34,166 nucleotides of DNA from Methylobacterium nonmethylotrophicum (GCF_004745635.1 NZ_SRLB01000048.1:1-34166), one strand, 5' to 3'. Positions 9,796 to 18,643 are shown, counted from the stretch's first letter. Numbers and translations are program-made. Notes: a model not told the origin generated them from the letters alone.

Positions 9796-12086
9796 AGCAG
9801 CTGACCGATCGTGTCGAGAAGCTCGCGCTGGTCGAACTTCTGCTTGGTGATGTAGGCGTCGGCCCCGAGATCGAGGCCCCGGCGGATGTCGGCGGGATCG
9901 CCGCGGGAGGTCATCAGGATCACCGGCAGGCGCGTCAAGCCCGGATCGGCCTTGACCGCCTGGAGCAGGCCGAAGCCGTCGAGGCGCGGCATCTCGACGT
10001 CGGCGACCACGAGGTCGACGTCGCCCCCGTCGCGGCGCAGGCGGTCGAGGGCGTCCTGCCCGTCGACGCAGACGAAGACCCGGTAGCCATGCGCCTCCAG
10101 GATGCTCTTCTCGAGCGTCCGGGTGGTGATCGAATCGTCGACGACCAGCACCGTCGGCACGCGCTTCATCCGGCGCTCGGCCGCCGGCATCGGTGCGGCC
10201 GCCACCAGCCCGCCGGTCCGGGCGCGGGCGCACAGGCCCTCGGGGTCGAGCACGATGGCCGGACTCTCGTCGGCGAGCATCACGGTGCCGGACATCAGCG
10301 CGGGATCGCCGCCGACGGGCGGGGCCGGGCCGACGAGGAGCACGCGCACGTCGAGGAGCCGGTCGACGGCGACGGCGCAGTGGGAGGTGCCGCAGCGCAG
10401 CAGGACGGCGCGGACGAGGCCGTCACGGAGGGGAAGGGGGGCGACACCGGATCCGAGGAGCGACGCGAGGGGAACGAGCGGCACGACAACGTCCCGTCCC
10501 CCCTGGTTGATCCGCGCCGCCGGCTCGCCGGTCACTGACGCGAGGTCGCGCTCCTTGAGCCGCAGCAGCCCCGCGATGGCGCCGCTCGGGATCCCGAAGG
10601 TCTGCGCCGCCTCGCCCGGCCGCAACGCCGCCTCGACGAGCAGCACCGGCTGGCGCGCGGCCGAGAGCGGCACGGCGATCGTCACCTCGGTCCCGTAGGG
10701 CTCCGCCGGCCGCAGCGAGGCCCGGCCGCGCAGGGACCGCGCGGCCTCCGCCACCACCGACAGGCCCATGCCGCGCCCGGCGATCCGGTCGATGGCGGCG
10801 GCGGTCGAGAAGCCCGGCGCGAAGACGAGGTCGAGGATCGCGTCCGTCTCGGGCTCCGATCCCGGCGCCACCAGACCCTGGCGACGCCCGGTCTCGCGGA
10901 TGCGGGCGAGATCCGGGCCGCGGCCGTCGTCGCGGATCGTCACGACGAGCTGCGAGCCGCGGGAGGCGACCGAGAGGGTGACGGAGAGCGCTTCCGGCTT
11001 GCCGGCGTCCCGCCGCGCGTCGGGAGATTCCGCGCCGTGGCTGATCGTGTTGCGCAGGGCGTGCAGCACCGGGTCCTTCAGCGCCTGGAGCAGGCCGCGG
11101 TCGACCTGGAGGTCGAGGCCCTGGAGGCGGACCTCTACCGCCAGGCCGGCCTCGCGGGCGATCTCCCTCACCATCCGGCCGTAGCCGCCGAACACCGTCT
11201 CGGCCGGGACCAGGAGCAGCCGGTCGGATTCGTCGCGCAGGCGCCGAAGCGCAGCATCGACGGCGCCGGTGCTGCGGCTCTGCACCCGCGCCAGGGCCGA
11301 GATGCCCCGGATCACGCCCCTGAGGTCGCCGTCGAGGCGGCGCACCCGATCGACGAAGCCGTCGAGGGCCGCTCCCGCCGGATCGCCCGCCTCGCGCAGG
11401 CGGCGGGCGAGCGCCACGATCTCGCCGGTGCGGCCCTGCACCGTGTCGACGCTGCGGCGCAAGGCGCGGGCGCCCGATTCGAGGCCCGCCACCGCGGCCC
11501 CGATCGTCTCCTGGCCCTGGAGCGCGGCGGTGAGGTCGTGCACCGCCTTCGACAGGTTCTCGATCTGGTCGCTGGCGACGCGCAGGTAGGCGACGGCGCC
11601 GTCCTGCGGGCCGGCCTGTGCGGGCGCCGGCTCGGGGGCCCGGTCGGCCGGCAGCTCCGGCGCCGGCTTAGCCGTCAACGGGGGCGCCGGCTGGGCCGCC
11701 GGGATCGGCGCGCCGGACAGGCAGGCGTCGAGGGCCGCGATGGCGTCGGCCGGCGCCGCGGGCTCGGGGGTCTCGGGCAGGCCCGCCACCAGCCCCTCGA
11801 TCCGGTCGAGGGCGAGGTCGACCACCCCGGCGGTCGCCCGGTCGAGGCCGGCGCGGCCCTGCACCACCCGGTCGAACAGGGCCTCGAGCCGGTGGGCGAC
11901 CTCCTCCACCGCCGGCAGGTCGACGGCCCGGGCGGCGCCCTTGAGGCTGTGGGCGCGGCGAAACACGTCGTTCCAGTCCGCGGGCCGGCCCGCCTCGGCC
12001 TCGGCGAGCGCCGCCCGGATCGCCGCGAGGTGCTCGCGGTGCTCGGCGTCGAAGGCGGCGAGGAGTAGCTGGCGGATGTCGTCCAT
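9792..12086 (-). CDS. cheA: Hybrid chemotaxis histidine kinase CheA-REC (WspE/CheA3-like)
   Basis: A 764-residue central kinase of a chemosensory array. Domains: Hpt with phospho-His H46 (AHSLKGAA), a Pro/Ala-rich linker (about 105-165), dimerisation helices, HATPase (N346 in RNTISHG, DDGRG 386-390, GRGMGLS about 437-443), CheW-like domain (about 475-615) and C-terminal receiver (about 640-764; VVDDS, D696 in VADVEMP). There is no obvious P2 CheY-docking domain. A fused receiver without P2 is typical of Wsp/Che3-type systems rather than flagellar CheA. I start at ATG 12086 (MDDIRQ), 25 bp after the MCP stop; the frame continues upstream but that extension overlaps the MCP gene and is Arg/Ser/Pro-rich junk. 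Confidence 0.95.
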   Translation of the reverse strand: MDDIRQLLLAAFDAEHREHLAAIRAALAEAEAGRPADWNDVFRRAHSLKGAARAVDLPAVEEVAHRLEALFDRVVQGRAGLDRATAGVVDLALDRIEGLVAGLPETPEPAAPADAIAALDACLSGAPIPAAQPAPPLTAKPAPELPADRAPEPAPAQAGPQDGAVAYLRVASDQIENLSKAVHDLTAALQGQETIGAAVAGLESGARALRRSVDTVQGRTGEIVALARRLREAGDPAGAALDGFVDRVRRLDGDLRGVIRGISALARVQSRSTGAVDAALRRLRDESDRLLLVPAETVFGGYGRMVREIAREAGLAVEVRLQGLDLQVDRGLLQALKDPVLHALRNTISHGAESPDARRDAGKPEALSVTLSVASRGSQLVVTIRDDGRGPDLARIRETGRRQGLVAPGSEPETDAILDLVFAPGFSTAAAIDRIAGRGMGLSVVAEAARSLRGRASLRPAEPYGTEVTIAVPLSAARQPVLLVEAALRPGEAAQTFGIPSGAIAGLLRLKERDLASVTGEPAARINQGGRDVVVPLVPLASLLGSGVAPLPLRDGLVRAVLLRCGTSHCAVAVDRLLDVRVLLVGPAPPVGGDPALMSGTVMLADESPAIVLDPEGLCARARTGGLVAAAPMPAAERRMKRVPTVLVVDDSITTRTLEKSILEAHGYRVFVCVDGQDALDRLRRDGGDVDLVVADVEMPRLDGFGLLQAVKADPGLTRLPVILMTSRGDPADIRRGLDLGADAYITKQKFDQRELLDTIGQLL

Positions 12087-12111
12087 CGGGCTTGAGCCGG
12101 CGTTCCGTCCG

Positions 12112-13788
12112 TCAGAGCCGGTAGCGCTCGGCGAGCGCCAGGAGGGCGCCTGCGAGTTCGCTGAGGTTGGCGGCGGCGGCCTCGACCTGGCGGGTGCCGG
12201 CGGCGGTCTGCTGGCTCGCCTGGCGGATGTTCTGGAGCGCGCCCATGACCTGCTCGATGCCGAGCTGCTGCTGGTTGGTCGAGGCCACGATCTGCTGGAA
12301 GGTCTGCACGCTCTCCTGCACCCGGGCGGTGATCTCCTCGATCGTCGCATGGGTGGTGTCGGTGCGCTCCTTGCCGACCGCGACGCGCTTGACCGCCTCC
12401 TCGGTCAGCATCACCGAGGAATTGATGCCGCGCTGGATGTCGCCGAGGATCGCCCGCACCTGGGACGTCGCCTCCTTGGCCTGGTCGGCGAGCGCCTTCA
12501 TCTCGGAGGCCACCACCGCGAAGCTGCGCCCGCTCTCGCCGGCCGCCGCCGCCTCGATGGCGGCGTTGAGCGCCAGGAGATGCGTGCGCTCCGAGACGTC
12601 GTTGACGGTGGCGATGATCTCGCCGATCGCCTGGGTCTTCTCGCTGAGCGCCACGATGTTCTCCGCCACCGCCTCGCTCTGCTCGCGGATCGCGTCCATG
12701 GCGCGCGCGGTCTCGTCGACGGCGCGAAGCCCGGCGCTCGAGGTCTGGGCGGTGGCCTGGGCGGTGGCGATCACTTCCTGGGCGCGCTTACCGATCTGGG
12801 CGCCCGCATGGGTGATCTCGTCGACGGTGGCGGCGGTCTCCTGCACGGCGGCGAACTGCTCCTCGACGCTCGCCGCCTGCTCCTGGGCCGAGGCGCGGAT
12901 CTCGGCGGCGGCGGCGTTGAGGTTCGAGGTCGAGGCGCGGTTCTGGCTGGCCAGCTGGCGCAGGCCCTCGACCATCTGGTTGAGCACGCCGCCCAGGCGC
13001 CCGAGCTCGTCGCGGCTGGTCTCGGCGACGCGTCCGGTGAGGTCGCCATCCCCGACCTTGCCCACGAAGGCCATCACGGCGTCGAGGGGCTGCACCACCG
13101 AGCGGCGGATCAGCACGGTGATGACGAGGGCCATGACGACGCAGACCGCGAGCGCCGCGATGGTCGAGAGCCGGCTCTCCTCGTAGATCGCGCCCACCCG
13201 GCGCTGACCGGCGGCGATGGCCCCGTCGAGGGCGTCGCGCGCCGCCCCCATGGTGCGCACGAAGTTCTCGCCCGACTGGTCGAGGGCGGTCTCGGCCGCC
13301 TGGATGCCCGGCACGTCGTTGGCGGCGATCGCCTCGAACTGGCGCTCCGTCGCGGTGCGGGTGGTGCGCAGCTCGGCCCCGGCGGCGACCAGGAGCTCCG
13401 CGATGCGCTGCCAGGCGGCGGCGCGTTCGGCCGAGAGGGACTGGGCCCGGTAGTCGTTGGCGGTCGTGATGGCGCCGGCGAGCGCGGTCTCGGCGGTCGC
13501 GGCGCTACGCCGCCAGGTCACCGTCGGCTCCTCCTTGGCCCCGGGCTCGCGGCCGAGCGCCCGCAGGTAGTAGCGGGTGGTCGCCTCGTCGCGCAGGTCG
13601 CTCATCCGGCGCTGCGCCTCGCGGATGGTCTCCAGCTGGCGCATCACCGTCAGGTCGCGGGTGACGATGATGTCGGTGGCGTTGCGCACCTCGCCGATCT
13701 GCCCGACCGCGTAGACGCCGAGCGCCACGATCACCAGGACGACGGCGGTGAAGCCGAGGAGGATGCGGTTCCCGATCGAGAGCGACAC
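12112..13788 (-). CDS. Methyl-accepting chemotaxis protein (membrane receptor)
   Basis: A 558-residue receptor: TM1 (about 8-30), a roughly 175-residue mostly helical periplasmic domain (four-helix-bundle type), TM2 (about 208-227), HAMP (about 228-280) and a cytoplasmic signalling coiled coil (about 285-550). The hairpin tip reads ERTHLLALNAAIEAAAAGE, close to the canonical ERTNLLALNAAIEAARAGE. There is no C-terminal CheR/CheB-tethering pentapeptide. The start is GTG 13788. The gene lies 33 bp after the CheW stop at 13822 and 25 bp before CheA. By position it is the dedicated receptor (WspA/MCP3 equivalent) of this operon; the ligand is unknown. Confidence 0.95.
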   Translation of the reverse strand: MSLSIGNRILLGFTAVVLVIVALGVYAVGQIGEVRNATDIIVTRDLTVMRQLETIREAQRRMSDLRDEATTRYYLRALGREPGAKEEPTVTWRRSAATAETALAGAITTANDYRAQSLSAERAAAWQRIAELLVAAGAELRTTRTATERQFEAIAANDVPGIQAAETALDQSGENFVRTMGAARDALDGAIAAGQRRVGAIYEESRLSTIAALAVCVVMALVITVLIRRSVVQPLDAVMAFVGKVGDGDLTGRVAETSRDELGRLGGVLNQMVEGLRQLASQNRASTSNLNAAAAEIRASAQEQAASVEEQFAAVQETAATVDEITHAGAQIGKRAQEVIATAQATAQTSSAGLRAVDETARAMDAIREQSEAVAENIVALSEKTQAIGEIIATVNDVSERTHLLALNAAIEAAAAGESGRSFAVVASEMKALADQAKEATSQVRAILGDIQRGINSSVMLTEEAVKRVAVGKERTDTTHATIEEITARVQESVQTFQQIVASTNQQQLGIEQVMGALQNIRQASQQTAAGTRQVEAAAANLSELAGALLALAERYRL

Positions 13789-13821
13789 GCGTGAGGTCTC
13801 TTCAAGGCTGGTGGGAGCGGG

Positions 13822-14478
13822 TCAGGCCTGTCCGGAACGGCCGGCGAGGAGCGGAGCCAGCAGGACGGCCACATCGATGACGGGGAAGCCGATCGCCGGG
13901 ACGTCGATCGCCGTGCGGCCGGGTCCCGCGCTGTCCGGTTCCCGACCCGGGTCATGCGACGCGGCGCGGGCATAGCCTGCCACCGCCCGCCTGCCCAGCC
14001 CCTCGGGCGGCGCCTCGACCACGGCCTCGGCCACCGACAGGACCCGGTCGACCTTGAGGCCGATGCGCGGGCCGTCCCGGCGCAGGACCACGACGTGGCC
14101 GGCCTCTCCCTCGGGGGGAGGAGCGCCCAGCGCCGGCGTGGCGCCCAGCGCCGGCGTGGCGCCCAGCGCCACCGCGAGATCGACCACGCTGACGAGGATC
14201 CCGCCCCGCCCGGTGAGGCCGATCAGCGCCGCGGGGGCCCCCGGCACCGGCGTGCAGGGCCGGAACGGAAACACCTCGGCGACGCCCTCGAGGGGCAGGC
14301 CGACCGCGTCGGCGCCGGCCCGGCAGACGAGCAGGCGGCGGGTCGGCCGCGCCTCGGGTGCGGTCCCGCGGGCGGCGAGGGTGCGGGTGCGGGCATCCAG
14401 GATCGCGTCGATCCGGGCGGCGCTCAAGGCCGCATCGCCGGGGAGTTGCGGGCCGGCGGCGGGCGCGGAATGCGGCAT
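13822..14478 (-). CDS. cheW: CheW-domain coupling protein (WspD-like)
   Basis: A 218-residue protein with an N-terminal helical extension (about 1-45), then a CheW fold (LLVCRAGADAVGLPLEGVAEV, then PGAPAALIGLTGRGG, then VVDLAVALG). It couples receptor to CheA. A low-complexity insert (ATPALGATPALGAPP) in the middle is encoded by an 18-bp tandem repeat. The ATG at 14478 shares its first base with the preceding CheR stop (TGATG), indicating translational coupling. The extended N-terminus is typical of the second CheW in Wsp-type operons. Confidence 0.85.
   Translation of the reverse strand: MPHSAPAAGPQLPGDAALSAARIDAILDARTRTLAARGTAPEARPTRRLLVCRAGADAVGLPLEGVAEVFPFRPCTPVPGAPAALIGLTGRGGILVSVVDLAVALGATPALGATPALGAPPPEGEAGHVVVLRRDGPRIGLKVDRVLSVAEAVVEAPPEGLGRRAVAGYARAASHDPGREPDSAGPGRTAIDVPAIGFPVIDVAVLLAPLLAGRSGQA
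14123..14176 (-). repeat. 18-bp tandem repeat within the CheW gene, about 2.7 copies
   Basis: Unit GCGCCCAGCGCCGGCGTG (+ strand) occurs perfectly at 14123-14140 and 14141-14158. A third copy at 14159-14176 diverges after its first 12 bases. It encodes a six-residue repeat (GATPAL-like on the minus strand) in a surface loop of the CheW domain, so copy-number change would keep the reading frame. Confidence 0.9.
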
Positions 14479-15959
14479 CAGGCGGCCTCGTCGCCGAGGA
14501 CGAGCCGGGCGGCGCCGGCGAGGTCGGCGGCGGTGAGCCCGTCGCCCTCGGGCAGCACGGCGTCGGCCGGCAGGCGGGCGGCGAGCCGCACGGCATTCGC
14601 CACGGCGCGGCGGCCGGCCTCGGCGCGGCCGGCGGCGATCAGGGTCAACCCGAGGTGGTAATGCGCCATGACGAACCCTTTATCGAGGTAGAGCGCGCCG
14701 CGGAAGGCGCGTTCGGCCTCGTCCGGCCGGGCGCGGGCGCGGGCGAGCAGCCCCTCGTAGTAGCGCAGGCGCGGGTCGGTCGGGTCCTGTCCCAGAGCCG
14801 CCCGGCAGGCGCGCCAGCTCGCGTCGAGGTCGCCCGCATCGGCGAGCGCCCGGACGGCGGCGAGACGGGAGGTGTCCGCCGCCGCGGCGGGCTCCACCGG
14901 CGGGGCCGGGGGCAGGGAGAGGCGCCGCGGCGGGCGCGGCGCGGGGGCCGGCGCCGTCGGGGGCAGGAGCGGCACCCAGGTTGCGTCGAGGATTGGGGCC
15001 GGCCGCGCGAGCGGCGGCGGCAGGGCCGCCGGCAGGTCGGCCGGCAAGCCCGGCGCGGCCCCGTCCTCCGGGCGGCGATAGGCGGCGGTTCCCGGCAGCG
15101 AGACGGCGTCCAGGAACTCCGCGAAGGCGGGGTTCGGCTCGGCGTGGCCGAGCAGCAGCCAGCCCCCGGGCCGCAGGCGCTGCGCCAGGGCGCGCACCAG
15201 GGCCTGCACCGTGTCCGGGTGGAAGTAGATCAGGACGTTGCGGCACAGGATGAGGTCGTAGTCGGTCAGCGCCAGGGAGGCGGTGCCGTCGATGAGGCTC
15301 ATCAGGTTCTGCGGCTCGAATCGGGCGAGCCCCCGGAACTCGGGACGCAGCGCGAAGGTGCCCTCCCGCGGCCCCGGCCGGAAGTAGCGCCCGCGCTCCT
15401 CCGCCCCGAGGGTGCGAAGCGCCCAGGTGCCGTAGACCGCGCGGCGGGCCACCGCCAGCACGTCGCGGTTGATGTCGGTGCCGGTGAGCCCGATGCGCCA
15501 CTCCGGCAGGCGCTCGCCCAACAGCTCGTGCAGCACGATCGCGACCGAGTGGGTCTCCGGGCCGGTGGAGCAGCCCGCGCTCCAGATCCGCAGGCGCCGC
15601 TCGTCGCCGCGTGCCGCGATCCGTTCGGGGAGAATGGTCCGGCGCAGGGCCGCGAACTGCTCGGCGTAGCGGAAGAAGAACGTCTCCCCGATGGTGATCT
15701 CGGCCTCGAGCGCCGCCCATTCGGCCTCCGACTCCTCGAGCAGCGCGAGGTAGCCGGCGGGCTCGGAGAGGCCTCGGGCACGCATGCGCCGGCCGATCCG
15801 CTCCCACAGGAGGTCGTCCTTGTCGGCGTAGTAATGGTGCCCGGTGCGGGCGACGAGGCGGGTCTTGAGCGCCGCGAAGGCCGCATCGCCGATCGGGGCG
15901 GAGCCCCGTGAGGGTCCGGTGCGCGGGGCCGGACCCCGCGGGGGCGTCAGGCCGCCCAC
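14478..15959 (-). CDS. cheR: CheR-type chemoreceptor methyltransferase with C-terminal TPR region (WspC-like)
   Basis: A protein of about 493 residues that methylates receptor glutamates using SAM. N-terminal CheR helices span about 25-90. The SAM domain has ITIGETFFFR (about 88-97), IWSAGCSTGPETHS (Gly-rich loop, about 125-138), GTDIN, ILCRNVLIYF (about 237-246) and GHAEPN. A Pro/Ala linker (about 300-375) precedes a TPR-like helical tail ending near residue 470. The CheR-TPR architecture is characteristic of WspC-type enzymes. No ATG exists before the conserved region. GTG 15959, overlapping the upstream CheW stop by 13 bases, is the best start. The frame runs open to 17204, but that part is antisense to bioM and not real. 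Confidence 0.88.
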   Translation of the reverse strand: MGGLTPPRGPAPRTGPSRGSAPIGDAAFAALKTRLVARTGHHYYADKDDLLWERIGRRMRARGLSEPAGYLALLEESEAEWAALEAEITIGETFFFRYAEQFAALRRTILPERIAARGDERRLRIWSAGCSTGPETHSVAIVLHELLGERLPEWRIGLTGTDINRDVLAVARRAVYGTWALRTLGAEERGRYFRPGPREGTFALRPEFRGLARFEPQNLMSLIDGTASLALTDYDLILCRNVLIYFHPDTVQALVRALAQRLRPGGWLLLGHAEPNPAFAEFLDAVSLPGTAAYRRPEDGAAPGLPADLPAALPPPLARPAPILDATWVPLLPPTAPAPAPRPPRRLSLPPAPPVEPAAAADTSRLAAVRALADAGDLDASWRACRAALGQDPTDPRLRYYEGLLARARARPDEAERAFRGALYLDKGFVMAHYHLGLTLIAAGRAEAGRRAVANAVRLAARLPADAVLPEGDGLTAADLAGAARLVLGDEAA

Positions 15960-16438
15960 TCGGCGAGCCGCGCCTGCGCGTCCCGGGTCTGCGCCGCCAG
16001 CCGCACCCGCTCCTCGGCGAGGAGGATCCGGTCGACCGAGAGCCCATGCACCAGCCCCTCGCCGAGCCGGATCTCGGCGGCGACGCAGCCGTTGAGCGTC
16101 GCCGCGTCGGCGACCGGCCGGACCTGGTCCGGCGCGACCCGCACCACGTCCGCGGCTCGGTCCACCATCAGCGCCTGGGGCGTGGCGCCGTGGACGAGCA
16201 CGAGGTGGCGGTAGAGCGCCTGGCGCGCCGCCACCGGGCGGCCGAGGCCGAACAGCACCGCGAGGTCGAGGACCGGCACCGCGCTGCCGGCGAGGTTGAG
16301 GAAGCCCGCGAGCGCCGCCGGCGCCCCCGGCGGGCGCCACAGGCGCGGCAGCGGCAGCACCTCGCGCACCGCCTCGCGCGGCAGGGCGCAGGGTGTCCCG
16401 GCGACATCGACCAAGAGGTATGCCGTCCCGGCCGTCAT
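15947..16438 (-). CDS. cheW: CheW-domain coupling protein (WspB-like), first gene of the chemosensory operon
   Basis: A 163-residue single CheW domain: YLLVDVAGTPCALPREAVRE, then PGAPAALAGFLNLAG, VLDLAVLFG and a C-terminal VDRILLAEERVRL helix. It bridges MCP and CheA. The start at ATG 16438 is chosen because the CheW fold begins six residues later; the open frame continues upstream with unrelated Arg/Ser-rich sequence. Its stop overlaps the CheR start. It opens the minus-strand operon and is divergent from bioM, with 205 bp between the two starts that must hold both promoters. Confidence 0.92.
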   Translation of the reverse strand: MTAGTAYLLVDVAGTPCALPREAVREVLPLPRLWRPPGAPAALAGFLNLAGSAVPVLDLAVLFGLGRPVAARQALYRHLVLVHGATPQALMVDRAADVVRVAPDQVRPVADAATLNGCVAAEIRLGEGLVHGLSVDRILLAEERVRLAAQTRDAQARLAEWAA

Positions 16439-16643
16439 CGCGCTGCGCCCCGCTCGCTCGAACAATCGTCCGCCATCGCGGATCGCAGCTGAGATAGGAG
16501 AGGCGCGGCGGGTTTCCAAACCGGGCGAGGTGGGCCGTTCCTCCCTGTCGGGCCGCGCCGGAGATGCTATGAGGCGCCGCCCGGCAGGCCTTCCCGCCCT
16601 GGGACGGCAGCCTTTCCTGGGTCGAGAGAGGAGCGGACCCGTC

Positions 16644-17318
16644 ATGATCGAGATCAGGCATGTCGGCCATGCCTTCGGGGAGCGCACGGTTCTGCGCGAC
16701 CTGAGCCTCGACCTGACGGAGCGGCGGATCGCGGTGGTGGGCGGCAACGGCAGCGGCAAGAGCACCTTCGCGCGTCTGCTCAACGGCCTGCTGGTGCCGA
16801 CCCGCGGCACGGTGCGGGTCGACGGGCTCGACACGCGCCGCGACGGCCGGGCGGTGCGCCGCAAGGTCGGCTTCGTGTTCCAGAACCCCGACAACCAGAT
16901 CGTGCTGCCGGTGGTCGCGGAGGACCTGGCCTTCGGGCTCAAGAACCTCGGGCTCCCGAAGGACGAGATCGCCCGGCGCACCGACGAGGCCCTGCGCCGC
17001 TACGGCCTGCACGATGTGGCCGACCACCCGGCCCACCTGCTCAGCGGCGGGCAGAAGCAGCTGCTGGCCATCGCCGGCGTGCTCGCGATGGCTCCCGACG
17101 TCATCGTGTTCGACGAGCCGACGACGCTGCTCGATCTGCGCAACAAGCGCCGGATCGCGCAGGCCATCGACGGGCTCGCCCAGCGCGCCATCGTGGTCTC
17201 GCACGACCTCGACCTCCTCGAGGCGTTCGACCGGGTGCTGGTGTTCGAGGACGGCCGCGTCGTGATCGACGACAAGCCCGCGGTGGCGCTCCCGGCCTAC
17301 GTGGCGATGATGTCGTGA
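16644..17318 (+). CDS. bioM: Biotin ECF transporter ATPase BioM
   Basis: A 224-residue ABC ATPase of an energy-coupling-factor transporter. Walker A is GGNGSGKST (33-41), Q-loop FQNPDNQ (about 79-85), signature LSGGQ (133-137), Walker B VIVFDEP (about 153-159) and switch His H187 (VSHD). It powers biotin uptake with BioN and the substrate-binding BioY encoded next. ATG 16644 follows a GAGAGGAG ribosome site about 10 bases upstream; the frame is open further upstream but without homology. It overlaps bioN by four bases (GTGA). Confidence 0.94.
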   Translation: MIEIRHVGHAFGERTVLRDLSLDLTERRIAVVGGNGSGKSTFARLLNGLLVPTRGTVRVDGLDTRRDGRAVRRKVGFVFQNPDNQIVLPVVAEDLAFGLKNLGLPKDEIARRTDEALRRYGLHDVADHPAHLLSGGQKQLLAIAGVLAMAPDVIVFDEPTTLLDLRNKRRIAQAIDGLAQRAIVVSHDLDLLEAFDRVLVFEDGRVVIDDKPAVALPAYVAMMS

Positions 17319-17923
17319 CCCCGTATCTGCCGGGCGAGAGCCCCGTCCACCGCTGCCCGCCCGGGGCGAAGATCCTCGCGCTCGTCGCCGTCGGCACCGC
17401 CCTGTTCGCGCTGCCGCGACTCGATCTCGCGCTCGCGGCCCTGGCCGCGACCGGCCTGCTCTACGGGCTCGCCGGCATCACGGCCCGCCTGGCGCTGGCG
17501 CAGCTGCGGCCGCTCGCCTGGATCCTCGTCGTCCTGGTCCTGGTCCAGCTCGCCCTCGACGGCTGGCTCTCGGCCATGCTGGTGGCCGCCCGCCTCGCCG
17601 CCCTGGTGCTGCTCGCCGGCCTCGTGACGCTGACGACCCGCAGCGCCGACCTGATCGAGGCGCTGCAGAACGGCCTCGCCTGGCTGAAGCCCCTGGGTGT
17701 GAATCCCGCCAAGGTCGGGCTCGCCATCGCGCTCACTTTGCGCTTCATCCCCGTGCTGGCCGCCATCACGGCGGAGGTGCGCGAGGCCCAGCGGGCCCGC
17801 GGGCTGGAACGCAGCCTGGTGGCGCTCACCGTCCCGGTCGTCGTGCGCATGCTCAAGATGAGCGACGACATCGCCGCGGCGATCGACGCGCGGTCGTATG
17901 ATCCGGACCAGGCCGGCGGCTGA
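17315..17923 (+). CDS. bioN: Biotin ECF transporter transmembrane T-component BioN
   Basis: A 202-residue membrane protein with about five hydrophobic segments. It carries the T-component coupling motifs EAQRARGLE (about 152-160) and AIDARSYD (about 189-196), which contact the ATPase. The GTG start at 17315 overlaps the bioM stop, so the two are translationally coupled. bioY begins 29 bp after its stop. Identification rests on the motif pair and on lying between an ECF ATPase and BioY. Confidence 0.93.
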   Translation: MTPYLPGESPVHRCPPGAKILALVAVGTALFALPRLDLALAALAATGLLYGLAGITARLALAQLRPLAWILVVLVLVQLALDGWLSAMLVAARLAALVLLAGLVTLTTRSADLIEALQNGLAWLKPLGVNPAKVGLAIALTLRFIPVLAAITAEVREAQRARGLERSLVALTVPVVVRMLKMSDDIAAAIDARSYDPDQAGG

Positions 17924-17952
17924 CGCACGTCTCTCTCTTGCCAAGGACATCC

Positions 17953-18498
17953 ATGTCGACCCGGGACATCGTCTTCGTCGCCCTCTTCGCTGCCCTCACC
18001 GCCGCCCTCGGCCTGTTTCCGCCCGTGACCCTGCCGGTGATCGGCGTGCCGATCACCGCGCAGTCGATGGGCGTGATGCTCGCCGGCGCCATCGCGGGGG
18101 CCAGGCGCGGGGGCACGGCCCTGGCGCTGTTCGTGCTCCTCGTCTGCGCCGGGCTGCCGCTGATGGCCGGTGGGCGGGGCGGGCTCGGCATCGTCATGGG
18201 GCCGGGCGGCGGCTTCGTGCTGATGTGGCCGGTCGCCGCCTTCGTCATCGGGCTCCTGTACGAGCGCGCCCTGCGCAGCCTCACGATCTGGAAGGAGGTG
18301 CTGATCCTGGTCCTCGGCGGCGTCGTGCTCACCTACGCGGTCGGCATCCCGTGGATCGCCGTGGTCGCCCGGGTCGACCTCGCGAAGGCGGCGCTCGGCT
18401 CGGCCTGGTTCCTGCCCGGCGACGCCGTGAAGGTCGTCCTCGCCGTAGCGATCGCTCGGGCGGTGCGCCGGGCCTATCCGACGCTTCAGCCGCGCTGA
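17953..18498 (+). CDS. bioY: Biotin ECF transporter substrate-binding S-component BioY
   Basis: A 181-residue, six-helix membrane protein that binds biotin. The family-typical features are VTLPVIGVPITAQSMGVMLA (about residues 23-42), the Ala/Gly-rich helix after it and the GLPLMAGGRGG loop. ATG 17953 follows AAGGA (17943-17947); an in-frame TTG at 17938 is the weaker alternative. It is third in bioMNY. No BioR-like operator is recognisable upstream of bioM, so regulation is unclear. Confidence 0.95.
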   Translation: MSTRDIVFVALFAALTAALGLFPPVTLPVIGVPITAQSMGVMLAGAIAGARRGGTALALFVLLVCAGLPLMAGGRGGLGIVMGPGGGFVLMWPVAAFVIGLLYERALRSLTIWKEVLILVLGGVVLTYAVGIPWIAVVARVDLAKAALGSAWFLPGDAVKVVLAVAIARAVRRAYPTLQPR

Positions 18499-18528
18499 TC
18501 GGTATGACGATCGCGCGGATCAAACCGG

Positions 18529-18557
18529 TTGACCCTGCCGGTCGACACGCGTAGGGT
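18529..18557 (+). promoter_or_regulatory. Predicted sigma-70-type promoter of the ilv leader
   Basis: TTGACC (18529-18534), a 17-base spacer, then TAGGGT (18552-18557). Transcription would start near 18565, about 28 bases before the leader peptide ATG. Spacing and the -35 box are good; the -10 box is weak. Confidence 0.6.
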
Positions 18558-18592
18558 CCGCGCCACTCTCAGAAGGGCAGGCTTTCGACAGC

Positions 18593-18643
18593 ATGCGTGC
18601 GGTCCTTATTGTAGCGGAGGCGCCACCGACGGGGCGGGCTTGA
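18593..18643 (+). CDS. ilv leader peptide (MRAVLIVAEAPPTGRA)
   Basis: A 16-codon frame beginning ATG CGT GCG and then GTC CTT ATT GTA, i.e. four consecutive branched-chain codons Val-Leu-Ile-Val at 18602-18613. A purine-rich site (GAAGGGCAGG, 18572-18581) precedes the ATG by 11 bases. Stalling of the ribosome on these codons when charged Val, Leu or Ile tRNA is scarce is the classical attenuation signal. The peptide sits between the predicted promoter and an intrinsic terminator upstream of the acetolactate synthase gene. Function as a leader is inferred from this arrangement. Confidence 0.85.
   Translation: MRAVLIVAEAPPTGRA

Noticed and set aside
14123..14176. CRISPR-like repeat
   Set aside because: Head-to-tail 18-bp units without spacers inside a coding gene.
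16439..16643. BioR operator or riboswitch upstream of bioM
   Set aside because: I found no TTATCTATAA-like dyad or structured leader in the 205-bp divergent region.
15960..17204. N-terminal extension of CheR running through the CheW gene into bioM
   Set aside because: The extension is antisense to bioM and out of frame with CheW; CheR homology begins only after about 15935.
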